From Hyphomonadaceae bacterium (lineage in GTDB: Bacteria; Pseudomonadota; Alphaproteobacteria; Caulobacterales; Aquidulcibacteraceae), in assembly GCA_021731815.1 (NCBI GenBank), contig JAKFWO010000001.1:1-64000 (forward strand): 64,000 bases of DNA. Reading direction: 5' to 3'. Shown in pieces: positions 18,158 through 25,866 of this stretch. How positions within the stretch are numbered: position 1 is the first letter of the stretch; each line of letters opens with the position of its first letter. The notes below the pieces were generated by a model that did not search any database, was not told the origin of the DNA, and saw only the letters and a program-made list of their open reading frames with translations. A program made the translations under genes and the position numbers.

Positions 18158-19018
18158 ATGACCCACACAGACCTGCCCCACGAAAATGACCCGACGCCGC
18201 TCGCGGAATTTGCGCGCATGCGCGACATCATGGCCCGTCTGCGCGACCGGGTCTCGGGCTGCCCATGGGATATCGAACAGAGCTTCGCCACCATTGCCCC
18301 CTACACGATCGAGGAGGCCTATGAAGTCGCGGATGCGGCCTTTCGCGGCGATTATGCCGGGCTCCGGGAGGAATTGGGCGATCTGTGCTTCCAGGTGTTC
18401 TTCCATGCGCAAATGGCAGCCGAGATCGGTGCCTTCACGCTCGGAGACGTGCTCGACGGGCTGGCCGAAAAGATGATCGCCCGCCATCCCCATGTGTTTG
18501 GCGGTTCGGAAACAGGCTCGGAATCAGGCGCGGCCGTCATCGACAGTGCCGCTGCGCAGGTGACGGCGTGGGAGGTTTACAAGGCTGCCGAACGCGCCCG
18601 CAAGGTCCGCTCGTCCAGCCCGAGCGCACTTGACGATGTTCCGCTTACCCTGCCGGCGCTGGCGCGTGGCCAGAAATTGTCCAAACGCGCGGCCAGTACC
18701 GGCTTTGACTGGCCGGATGCCGACCGCGTGCTCGACAAATTGCGCGAGGAGCTGGCCGAACTCGATGAAGCGCGCGCTGGCGGCGATGTCGCGGCGGTCG
18801 AGGAGGAATTGGGCGACATCCTGTTCGTGCTCGCCAATCTGGCCCGCAAACTCGGGGTGGAGGCCGAAGCCGTGCTTGCGAGCGCCAATCGCAAATTCGA
18901 GCGCCGGTTCCGCGCGATGGAGGCGCTGGCCACCGCCCATGGCAAAGCCTTCGCCGCGCTGACCCTCGAGGAACAGGAAGCCCTGTGGGGGAAGGTGAAA
19001 CAGGGTGAGAAGCGTTGA
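18158..19018 (+). CDS. mazG: Nucleoside triphosphate pyrophosphohydrolase MazG
   Basis: Hydrolyses NTPs to NMP plus pyrophosphate, a housecleaning role. The 286-residue protein has two MazG domains. The first has CPWDIEQSF, EEAYEVADA and EELGDLCFQVFFHAQ; the second has LREELAELDEA and EEELGDILFVLANLARKLG. The EExxE-type metal-binding glutamates are visible in both. The ATG at 18158 is preferred over one at 18092 because it gives the usual N-terminus. Its TGA overlaps the TTG of the methyltransferase gene, so the two are coupled. Confidence 0.95.
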   Translation: MTHTDLPHENDPTPLAEFARMRDIMARLRDRVSGCPWDIEQSFATIAPYTIEEAYEVADAAFRGDYAGLREELGDLCFQVFFHAQMAAEIGAFTLGDVLDGLAEKMIARHPHVFGGSETGSESGAAVIDSAAAQVTAWEVYKAAERARKVRSSSPSALDDVPLTLPALARGQKLSKRAASTGFDWPDADRVLDKLREELAELDEARAGGDVAAVEEELGDILFVLANLARKLGVEAEAVLASANRKFERRFRAMEALATAHGKAFAALTLEEQEALWGKVKQGEKR

Positions 19019-20286
19019 CCCTGCTCCCCCCCACCGACGATCATGCGGGTGAGATCATTGCCGAAATCGGTGCCCAGGGCGATGGAATCATCCGCCGGCC
19101 CGACGGGCAGATTCTCTACGCCGCCTTCACCCTGCCGGGGGAGGTCGTCGCCCTCAATGCCGGCGGCACGCCTTCCATCCTCGTCCCGGCTCCTGACCGA
19201 ATCGCCCCGGCCTGCCGTCATTTCGGGCGCTGCGGCAATTGCCGGTTCCAGCATTGGCGCGAAGCCCCTTATCTGGACTGGAAGCGCGCACGGATCGGGG
19301 AGGCATTGGCGCGCGAGGGCGTGGATGCCGAAATCCTGCCGGCTCTGGCCGCCTGGGGCACGGGGCGGCGCCGCACCGCCTTGCATGCGCGGCGCGACCC
19401 GGCCCGCAAGGGCCTCGCGGGTGTGGTGCTCGGCTATGCCGAACGGGCCGCCCATCGCAGCGTGGCGATTTCGGAATGCCCGGTCCTGCATCCGGACCTT
19501 GAGGCCCTTCTGCCGGCTTTGCCGGAACTCGCGGCATTGTTCCTGCGCCATCGTCCCGCCATAGCGCTCCATCTCACCCGGGCGGAAAATGGTATCGATG
19601 TCGATATTCGCGGAGCCGCGCCCAAGGACGGGTTCAAATTATCCGCCGACGAACGCATGGCGATCGGCCGCTTTGCCGAGGCCCATGCGATCCTGCGCAT
19701 CAGTGCCGCCAATGAGCCCCTGATCCTGCGCACGCAGCCTGTGGTGCGGTTCGGCGCGGCTTTGGTCCCTTTGCCGCCCGGGGCCTTCCTGCAGGCCAGC
19801 GAGGCGGGAGAGGCAGCGCTCGCCGCCTTTACCGTGAACGCGTTGTCGGGAACTCGCCGGACGGTCGATCTGTTCGCCGGGTGCGGGGCTTTTGCGCTGC
19901 GTCTGGTGGAATTCGCCGAGACCATTGCCTGCGAACTGGATGCCACGATGTGCGCCGCGATGGTCAAGGGGTTTTCGACCATTCCGGGGCGCCGGCGGCT
20001 CGATGTCGTCAAGCGCGATCTGTTCCGGGCACCGCTGGCGCGGGAGGATCTCAAGGGCGTGGAGGGGGTGGTGCTCGATCCGCCGCGCGCGGGGGCGGAG
20101 GCGCAAATCCGCCTGTTGCCGACCAGCAAGGTGGCGAAAATCGCCTATATCTCCTGCGACGCCCAGAGTTTCGCGCGTGATGCACGCATTCTGCTGGATG
20201 GCGGCTTCCGGCTTCTGGAGGTTCAGCCGGTCGACCAGTTCCGCTGGTCGCATCATGTCGAGCTGGCGGCCCGCTTTGAACGTTAA
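19015..20286 (+). CDS. Class I SAM-dependent RNA m5U methyltransferase (RlmD/TrmA family)
   Basis: Methylates uridine at C5 in RNA. The 423-residue product carries iron-sulfur cluster cysteines in CRHFGRCGNCRFQHW and SECPVLHP. The SAM-binding loop is VDLFAGCGAFALRLVEF, then VVLDPPRAGAE and the catalytic cysteine in IAYISCDAQSFARDA. The N-terminal TRAM-like part is short. Alphaproteobacteria usually have one such enzyme, and whether it acts on 23S rRNA (U747/U1939) or tRNA cannot be told here. It starts at a TTG overlapping mazG by 4 bases. The 62-bp triple repeat begins directly after its TAA. Confidence 0.93.
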   Translation: MTLLPPTDDHAGEIIAEIGAQGDGIIRRPDGQILYAAFTLPGEVVALNAGGTPSILVPAPDRIAPACRHFGRCGNCRFQHWREAPYLDWKRARIGEALAREGVDAEILPALAAWGTGRRRTALHARRDPARKGLAGVVLGYAERAAHRSVAISECPVLHPDLEALLPALPELAALFLRHRPAIALHLTRAENGIDVDIRGAAPKDGFKLSADERMAIGRFAEAHAILRISAANEPLILRTQPVVRFGAALVPLPPGAFLQASEAGEAALAAFTVNALSGTRRTVDLFAGCGAFALRLVEFAETIACELDATMCAAMVKGFSTIPGRRRLDVVKRDLFRAPLAREDLKGVEGVVLDPPRAGAEAQIRLLPTSKVAKIAYISCDAQSFARDARILLDGGFRLLEVQPVDQFRWSHHVELAARFER

Positions 20287-20472
20287 AGCATCGCGCCGAA
20301 AAGTGGGAGCCGGTTTTCGGCAAAGGCGATGCGGCAGCAAGGAAACAGAGCATCGCGCCGAAAAGTGGGAGCCGGTTTTCGGCAAAGGCGATGCGACAGC
20401 AAGGAAACAGAGCATCGCGCCGAAAAGTGGGAACCGGTTTTCGGCAAAAGCGATGCGGCAGCAAGGAAACAG
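20287..20472. repeat. Three tandem 62-bp copies of a palindromic repeat
   Basis: Exactly three head-to-tail copies begin at 20287, 20349 and 20411. Each holds nested inverted repeats, GCATCGC/GCGATGC outside and CCGAAAA/TTTTCGG inside, around GTGGGAGCCGG. The copies differ at only a few bases. The first begins at the base after the methyltransferase stop codon. The core GTGGGA-CCGGTTTTC resembles intergenic palindromes I know from Rhizobiales and other alphaproteobacteria. It is probably a 3'-end stem-loop element that has been tandemly amplified. Confidence 0.95.
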
Positions 20473-20745
20473 ATCAAATCAGATGATTCATATCATCGGC
20501 ATTTTGCTCCAGGTGTCGTGTCCCGACAGGCTGTTCACGGACCGCACCTCGGCCTGTCAACCTCGCATCTGGAACGCTCTCCGCCAACAGACGGAGTAGC
20601 CTTTTGTTTTCACAGGCTCTCGCGCCGCGCGGACAGCGATTTCAGCCTGAAGCGGAGATCCTCACGCTTTGGTGAACTGACGGATTCGTCAACATGCGCT
20701 ACCGCACGCCTTCCTATACCGAACGTTCCAGCCAGCGAGTGCGAC

Positions 20746-21285
20746 ATGCAAAAGCCGATCACCACCCTGACCATTTCCATTCCCATTCGGCCCTCGGATC
20801 TGGAGCAGATTGGCAAAAGCGTGCTGCAATATGGCCTGGCCATTGTATTCTTATGGTTTGGGGGCATGAAATTCACGGCCTATGAGGCGCAGGGCATCGC
20901 CCCCTTCATCGCCAATAGCCCGTTTGTCGGCTGGTGGCACACTTTGTTTGGCGTGCAAGGCGCGTCTTACATGATCGGTTTCGTCGAAATCGCGGCGGGA
21001 TTACTGTTGGCTTCGCGCCGCTTCAACCCATTATTTTCCGTGGCCGGCGGTGCCATTGGAATCGTGACTTATCTGACCACTTTGAGCTTTTTTCTGACGA
21101 CGCCTGGCGTGTTTGAGCCTTCCCTTGGCGGCTTTCCGGCGATTTCAGCGGGGCTTGGCCAGTTTCTCCTGAAAGATGTGGTGCTGCTCGGAGCATCCTT
21201 CACCATTCTGGGCTCGTCTTTGGCCGATGTGCAATCGCGCCAAGCAACGCAAAAGGTTCAAAAAACGCCGGGCAAAAGAAACTGA
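20746..21285 (+). CDS. DUF417 (YkgB-like) membrane protein
   Basis: A 179-residue integral membrane protein of the DUF417/YkgB family, found for example with reactive chlorine stress genes in E. coli. Four membrane segments are visible: YGLAIVFLWFGGMKF, ASYMIGFVEIAAGLLLAS, VAGGAIGIVTYLTTLSFFL and FLLKDVVLLGASFTILG. The family text NSPFVGWWHTLFG is present. The start at 20746 is chosen because the longer frame would run through the 62-bp repeats. No transcriptional regulator is adjacent. It converges on the Nudix gene. Confidence 0.88.
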   Translation: MQKPITTLTISIPIRPSDLEQIGKSVLQYGLAIVFLWFGGMKFTAYEAQGIAPFIANSPFVGWWHTLFGVQGASYMIGFVEIAAGLLLASRRFNPLFSVAGGAIGIVTYLTTLSFFLTTPGVFEPSLGGFPAISAGLGQFLLKDVVLLGASFTILGSSLADVQSRQATQKVQKTPGKRN

Positions 21286-21297
21286 GCGGTGCCCCTG

Positions 21298-21331
21298 AAG
21301 CGCCGCCCTTAAAGCGCCGCCCTTGAAGCCG
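21298..21331. repeat. 14-bp tandem repeat (intergenic)
   Basis: Two full copies of AAGCGCCGCCCTT(A/G) at 21298-21311 and 21312-21325 plus a partial third. They lie just after the DUF417 gene stop, in the convergent gap before the Nudix gene. The period is not a multiple of three. Confidence 0.8.
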
Positions 21332-21374
21332 ATTCCGGCCGGTCCATCCGATGTAACATTCAGGCCCCCGGGTT

Positions 21375-21815
21375 TCAGGTCCGGGCTTCCGGCATCTTTT
21401 GTGCCCTCGCGATCACCCGGCGCGTTTCTTCCCACAAATCCATGGCCTGGATTTCAACCACCCTGAAGAAGCGGGCCTCGGTGGCGTCGTCGCCGGCCCG
21501 GGGCTCGCCTGCGTGCCAGCGGGCGACGAAATCCACCAGCACATAATGCGAGTGCAATTCGCCGGTGCTCCGGCTTCTGAACAGGCCGTCCAGCGTCTCG
21601 ACATGGGCGAAATCCTGCGCCACGATCCCGGTTTCCTCGTGCAATTCGCGGGCGGCCGCGGCGAGCAATGTCTCGCCAAATTCCACCCGGCCCCCCGGGA
21701 TCGACCATTCCCCGGCCCGGGGCGGTTTCCCGCGCCGGATGAGCAGCACTTCGCTGTCACGGAAACAGATGATGCCGACCGCAATAACCGGCTGCCGGAC
21801 CGGCGCGATGGTCAT
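21375..21815 (-). CDS. NUDIX hydrolase
   Basis: A 146-residue pyrophosphohydrolase. The Nudix box is complete from GGRVEFGETLLAAAARELHE onward with EETGI, giving the metal-binding REXXEE core. The strand WSIPGG precedes it. The N-terminal part (VIAVGIICFRDSEVLLIRRG) suits the ADP-ribose/MutT-like branch, but the substrate cannot be set. It overlaps the upstream AbrB-like transporter gene by 4 bases (ATGA) and is co-translated with it. Confidence 0.92.
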   Translation of the reverse strand: MTIAPVRQPVIAVGIICFRDSEVLLIRRGKPPRAGEWSIPGGRVEFGETLLAAAARELHEETGIVAQDFAHVETLDGLFRSRSTGELHSHYVLVDFVARWHAGEPRAGDDATEARFFRVVEIQAMDLWEETRRVIARAQKMPEART

Positions 21816-22978
21816 GCACGGTCCGGATGCAAGCGGGCGCTTCCGCCCTGCAACAGGGCCCGTCCCAGTCCGATCGTACTGGGCGCGAGCAGGATTTTGG
21901 CCCCATGGACCAGAACCACCAGCCCGGGCGACAGGCCGAGACTGACCGACATTGCGATGGCGAATTCAGGTGCCAGCGGCGCGAGCGCCAAAGCCGCCGC
22001 AGGCCAGGCCGCACCGGTCCAATGGCTGGCCGCCAGCCCGAGCCCGACGCAGATACCGGCGGCAATCAGGGCGAGGAACGCGGCCGGGAGCCATAAATGT
22101 CGCAAATCAGCGGGCATCGATTGGCGAGAGTGACCAGAGGCCAATTGGGTCTCGCCATACAGCCGCCCCTCTCCCGCGAACAGGGTCCTGAGGGCTTCGA
22201 GTGCCGCCAGCCCGCCGATCATGGCAAAGGCGATGTCATAGCCCGCTCCCTGATGCCCGGTGGTGAGGATCCCGGTAGCATGCAGCAGGGCGCTGGCGGC
22301 GAAGGGGCCGAAAAACCATGCGGAAGGGATTCTGACCAAACGTGCCCCGATCCCCAATGCACCGGCGGCCATCACAAGAAACAGCCAGTCCGACAGGGGT
22401 GCTGGCTCCACGGCCTCGATCTGGCCCGCTCCCGGCAGTAAAGCGAGCACCGGGGCCGCGGCCGCCAGCAGGAAGATGCGCAAGCCCGCGATGCGTCGCG
22501 CCTCGGCAGCATTGGCCGGTACGGCATTGGTCCCTGGAGAACCGGAAAGATGCCCCGCCTGAAAGGACCGGCCCGCCCCGGTGGACAACGGGACGGCGGC
22601 GATCAGCGCGGTCACAAAATCCAGCCGCAGATGGAACATCAAAAAGCCTGCGCCAAGCAAACCGGCCAAAGGCAGAATGAATGGCAGCAGCCCGAGGCTC
22701 AGTCCTGATCGCGCCAGTTCGGGGACAAATTCCGGCGTGATGTAACCGCCCGCGCCAATACCCACGCAAAACAGTGCAATATCGTGCAAAAACCCGGGCA
22801 GATGCAGCTTTCGTCCGGCGAGGCCGGCGAAAGAAATGATAACCAGCGCCCCGACCAGCGCGCCGCCGGGGACCGGGCTCACCGCCCCAAGGGCTCCGCC
22901 CACTCCGGCCCACATCAGGGTTTCAAGGGGGCGCGGCGTATTGTCAAAAACTCGGAACAGGCCAGGTTTCCCGGTCAT
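21812..22978 (-). CDS. AbrB-family membrane protein (putative transporter/regulator)
   Basis: A 388-residue polytopic membrane protein with two related halves, each with a segment pattern like GALVGALVIISFAGLAG...PGFLHDIALFCVGIGAG, as in the AbrB duplication family (E. coli AbrB, often labelled ammonia monooxygenase-like). The text TALIAAVPLSTGAGRS corresponds to the family VPGGLSEM-like loop. About ten membrane helices are expected. Function is not established. It is coupled to the Nudix gene by overlap and divergent from the NDUFA9-like gene. Confidence 0.8.
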   Translation of the reverse strand: MTGKPGLFRVFDNTPRPLETLMWAGVGGALGAVSPVPGGALVGALVIISFAGLAGRKLHLPGFLHDIALFCVGIGAGGYITPEFVPELARSGLSLGLLPFILPLAGLLGAGFLMFHLRLDFVTALIAAVPLSTGAGRSFQAGHLSGSPGTNAVPANAAEARRIAGLRIFLLAAAAPVLALLPGAGQIEAVEPAPLSDWLFLVMAAGALGIGARLVRIPSAWFFGPFAASALLHATGILTTGHQGAGYDIAFAMIGGLAALEALRTLFAGEGRLYGETQLASGHSRQSMPADLRHLWLPAAFLALIAAGICVGLGLAASHWTGAAWPAAALALAPLAPEFAIAMSVSLGLSPGLVVLVHGAKILLAPSTIGLGRALLQGGSARLHPDRA

Positions 22979-23287
22979 GCGCGCGCACCTTTTCTGTCAG
23001 AAAGCGGCACAAAAATTCCCGTTCGCCACGGCGCGTGCCGTGCGCTGTTCCTGTTCATCGAAAGCCCCATGCCCAATCACTGCGACTCACCCCCAACAGG
23101 TGATTCGCACAGGGAGAATACCCCTGTTCGGGCGTTTCGATAAGTCTGGCCTGCAAGGAAACCGGAATTGCTGATGGAAAGCGGGCGGGATTGGTCCTGC
23201 CGGCTTGAAGCCAGCGCCGCATCGGCTTACACCCCGGAGGGTAAACTGGTTGAGGTGCCGCAAGCACCCGGAACGAAGGAAGCGGCG
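22979..23287. other. Divergent gap of about 310 bases
   Basis: Separates the AbrB-like and NDUFA9-like genes, so it should hold two promoters. I see no strong consensus boxes. A short imperfect hairpin ACAGGG/CCCTGT lies near 23109-23127. A good AAGGA ribosome site for the downstream gene is at about 23276-23281. Confidence 0.5.
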
Positions 23288-24265
23288 ATGATGGATCTGC
23301 GCGGCCGGGTGGTGGTGGTGTTCGGAGGGTCGGGCTTTATCGGCCGTTATGTCGTGCGCGAATTGTGCCGCGCCGGCGCGCGCGTGCGGGTGGCGATGCG
23401 CCAGCCGCATCTGGGGGGCGATGTGCGCCTTGCGGGACATCCCGGCCAGGTACAGCTTTTTCAGGCCAATGTGCGCGACGAAAATTCCGTCGCGCGGGCC
23501 ATTTCCGGCAGCGATGCGGTGATCAATCTCGTGGCGGTGCTCTATGAAAAGGGCAAGCAGGGATTCGAGGCCCTGCATGTGCGTGCGGCTGAAGGCATTG
23601 CGCGCGCCGCCTCCGCCGCGGGTGTTTCGGCACTGGTTCACATCTCGGCGCAGGGGGCCGATCCGGATTCCTCCTCGGCCTATGCCCGGACCAAGGGCGA
23701 AGGCGAACAGGCGGTGCGGCGCGCTTTTCCGCAGGCGACCATCCTGCGCCCCTCGGTGGTGTTCGGGCCAGAGGACCAGTTTCTCAATCGCTTTGCCGCG
23801 ATGGCCGCCGGGTCTTTTGCCCTGCCGCTGATCGGGTTCGGACGCACCCGGTTCCAGCCGGTCTTTGTCGAGGACCTCGCCCGGGCGATTGTCGGCGCGT
23901 TGGCGCGCAAGTCGGCGCAAGGCCGCGTGTTCGAGATCGGCGGGCCGAAAATCTATTCATTCCGCGAGGTCCTCGAACTCATTTTGCGGGTGACCGATCG
24001 TCGTCGCATCCTGGTGCCGCTGCCGTTTTTCGGAGCCTGGATCCTCGGTTCGCTGCTCGATGCTGCAACGCGCATCCTGCCAATCGCCCCGCCATTGACC
24101 GGGGATCAGGTGGAAATGCTGCGTCATGACAATGTGGTCCCGGCCAAACCGGAAGGTGTGATCGGGGATCTGGTCGAGGGGCCGCTGGAGAGCATGGAGG
24201 CAATTGCCCCCAAATATCTGTGGCGGTTCCGCCATCAGGGCCAGTTCCACAAATTCGCCGCCTGA
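23288..24265 (+). CDS. NDUFA9-like NAD-dependent epimerase/dehydratase (complex I-associated)
   Basis: An extended short-chain dehydrogenase of the family related to mitochondrial complex I subunit NDUFA9. The NAD-binding motif is VVVFGGSGFIGRYVVREL. Further hallmarks are NLVAVLYEKGKQGFEALHV, HISAQGADPDSSSAYARTK (the YxxxK replacement region) and FGPEDQFLNRFA. The start at 23288 has an AAGGA site and gives 325 residues; an upstream ATG at 23168 would add 40 poor residues. Alphaproteobacterial members are thought to work in quinone or complex I assembly, which I infer by family only. Confidence 0.92.
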   Translation: MMDLRGRVVVVFGGSGFIGRYVVRELCRAGARVRVAMRQPHLGGDVRLAGHPGQVQLFQANVRDENSVARAISGSDAVINLVAVLYEKGKQGFEALHVRAAEGIARAASAAGVSALVHISAQGADPDSSSAYARTKGEGEQAVRRAFPQATILRPSVVFGPEDQFLNRFAAMAAGSFALPLIGFGRTRFQPVFVEDLARAIVGALARKSAQGRVFEIGGPKIYSFREVLELILRVTDRRRILVPLPFFGAWILGSLLDAATRILPIAPPLTGDQVEMLRHDNVVPAKPEGVIGDLVEGPLESMEAIAPKYLWRFRHQGQFHKFAA

Positions 24266-24310
24266 GATCCAATGGGTCGGGAAACCCGGCGCGGGTCAGA
24301 GCGGCCGGTG

Positions 24311-24328
24311 GCGTCACGAAACTGTCTC
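24311..24328 (+). promoter_or_regulatory. Candidate PHO box upstream of pstC
   Basis: GCGTCAC-GAAA-CTGTCTC: two PhoB half-sites with the 4-base spacer of the PHO box (11-base period). The first matches the CTGTCAC consensus at 5 of 7 positions and the second at 6 of 7. It lies about 150 bases before the pstC start and suggests PhoB control of the pst-pho operon under phosphate limitation. Confidence 0.6.
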
Positions 24329-24474
24329 GAAAACTTTGTAAGAGCCGGAAGGCTGGCGGGCTCCGGGTCCTCAAACAGGGCAGCTGAAAGCGTGGCTGCC
24401 GGGGAAATCCGGCGGGGACGTTCAGGACGGAATTTGAGCCGGTTCAGGCGCAAAATGGCGCGAGGGGCAGGCGC

Positions 24475-25866
24475 TTGGCGGCTTTATCCACATTCCCGGC
24501 TTTTTCCTGGGCCTTTTTGGCGCTGATCGGGTTGGCGATCGCCGGATTTGCTCTTGGCCAGGGCCGCGCGCGGCGGATCGGCAATGCCGCTTTGCACTCG
24601 CTTCCCGAATATCACGGGCAATTGGCCGCGTTGTGGATCGCCGGGCCGGGCCTTGCACTGACCCTGTTTTATGGTCTGTTCTCGGCACCCTTGATTGCGC
24701 TGCTGGTCGCGCGCGATTTGCCGGCGGAATTTGCGGCCCTGCCGCCACTGCTGCGCGACACGCTGATCGCCAATGCGGCTTCTGCCGCGGCCGGGGCACA
24801 ATTGTTGGATCCCTCGCCTCTGTTCGGGGACATTACCGACCGGTTCCGGCATTTGCGCGGGCTCGGGCACCTGTTGCTGGGGCTCGGAATCCTCGCTTGT
24901 GCGCTCGGCGGCATGCTGCTGACGCTGGCACGGCCTGCCGGGCCCCTGCGTGCCCGGCAAAAAGTTGAATCCGCGCTGAAATTCGGCTTGCTGTCCTGTT
25001 CGGGAATTGCCATCGCCACGACCATCGGCATCGTGTTTTCGCTGGTTGGGCCGACCGTCCGGTTTTTTTCCGCTTATTCGCCATGGGATTTCCTGACCGG
25101 GTTGAACTGGAGTCCCCAGACCGCGATCCGCGTCGATCAGGTGGGACAAACGGGCGGATTCGGCGCGGTCAAGCTGTTTTACGGCACTTTGGCCATTTCG
25201 GCGCTGGCGATGCTGGTGGCGGCCCCGATCGGATTGTTCGCGGCAATCTATCTCTCGGAATATGCGAGCCGGAATGTTCGTGCTTTCGTCAAGCCGGCAC
25301 TCGAGGTTCTCGCGGGGATTCCCTCCGTGGTGTACGGGTTCTTTGCGGCTTTCACGGTGGCACCGCTCATTCAGGCAGGAGCAGCGGCGCTCGGGCTCGC
25401 GGCGGCCCCCCAGAACATGCTGGCGGCCGGGATCGTCATGGGGATCATGATCATCCCGCTGGTCTCCTCGCTGTCGGATGATGTGATCAATGCGGTGCCC
25501 CAGGCGCTGCGCGACGGTTCCTATGCGCTCGGTTCCACCAAATCGGAGACCGTGCGAAATGTGATCTTTCCTGCCGCGCTTCCGGGGATTGTGGGGGCGC
25601 TGCTGCTCGCGGTATCGCGGGCGCTGGGCGAGACGATGATCGTGGCCATGGCGGCCGGACAGCGCGCCCAGCTCACCATCAACCCGCTCGATGAAGCCAC
25701 GACCGTCACGGTGTGGATCGTGGCCTTGTTGACCGGCGATCAGGAATTCAACAGCGTGAAGACCCTGTCCGCCTTCGCATTGGGCTTCGTGCTGTTCATC
25801 GTTACACTGATCCTCAACGTCATCGCGCTGCGGATCGTGCAAACCTTCCGGGAAAAATATGACTGA
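24475..25866 (+). CDS. pstC: Phosphate ABC transporter permease PstC (extended form)
   Basis: Inner-membrane permease of the high-affinity phosphate transporter. The C-terminal half (from about residue 215) is a standard PstC permease domain with SEYASRNVRAFVKPALEVLAG, GIPSVVYGFFA and the EAA-loop text GSYALGSTKSETVRNVIFPAA. The first 200 residues add two or three extra membrane segments and a periplasmic loop, the long PstC form I know from alphaproteobacteria. The start is a TTG at 24475 preceded by GAGGGG. It overlaps pstA by 8 bases. A PHO box lies upstream. Confidence 0.94.
   Translation: MAALSTFPAFSWAFLALIGLAIAGFALGQGRARRIGNAALHSLPEYHGQLAALWIAGPGLALTLFYGLFSAPLIALLVARDLPAEFAALPPLLRDTLIANAASAAAGAQLLDPSPLFGDITDRFRHLRGLGHLLLGLGILACALGGMLLTLARPAGPLRARQKVESALKFGLLSCSGIAIATTIGIVFSLVGPTVRFFSAYSPWDFLTGLNWSPQTAIRVDQVGQTGGFGAVKLFYGTLAISALAMLVAAPIGLFAAIYLSEYASRNVRAFVKPALEVLAGIPSVVYGFFAAFTVAPLIQAGAAALGLAAAPQNMLAAGIVMGIMIIPLVSSLSDDVINAVPQALRDGSYALGSTKSETVRNVIFPAALPGIVGALLLAVSRALGETMIVAMAAGQRAQLTINPLDEATTVTVWIVALLTGDQEFNSVKTLSAFALGFVLFIVTLILNVIALRIVQTFREKYD

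Noticed and set aside
19639-20477. Minus-strand frames with repeated PLPKTGSHFSARC-like text
   Set aside because: These are translations of the 62-bp palindromic repeat, a known source of false genes in alphaproteobacteria.
20329-20745. N-terminal extension of the DUF417 gene through the tandem repeats
   Set aside because: The normal family start is at 20746 and the extension only translates repeat DNA.
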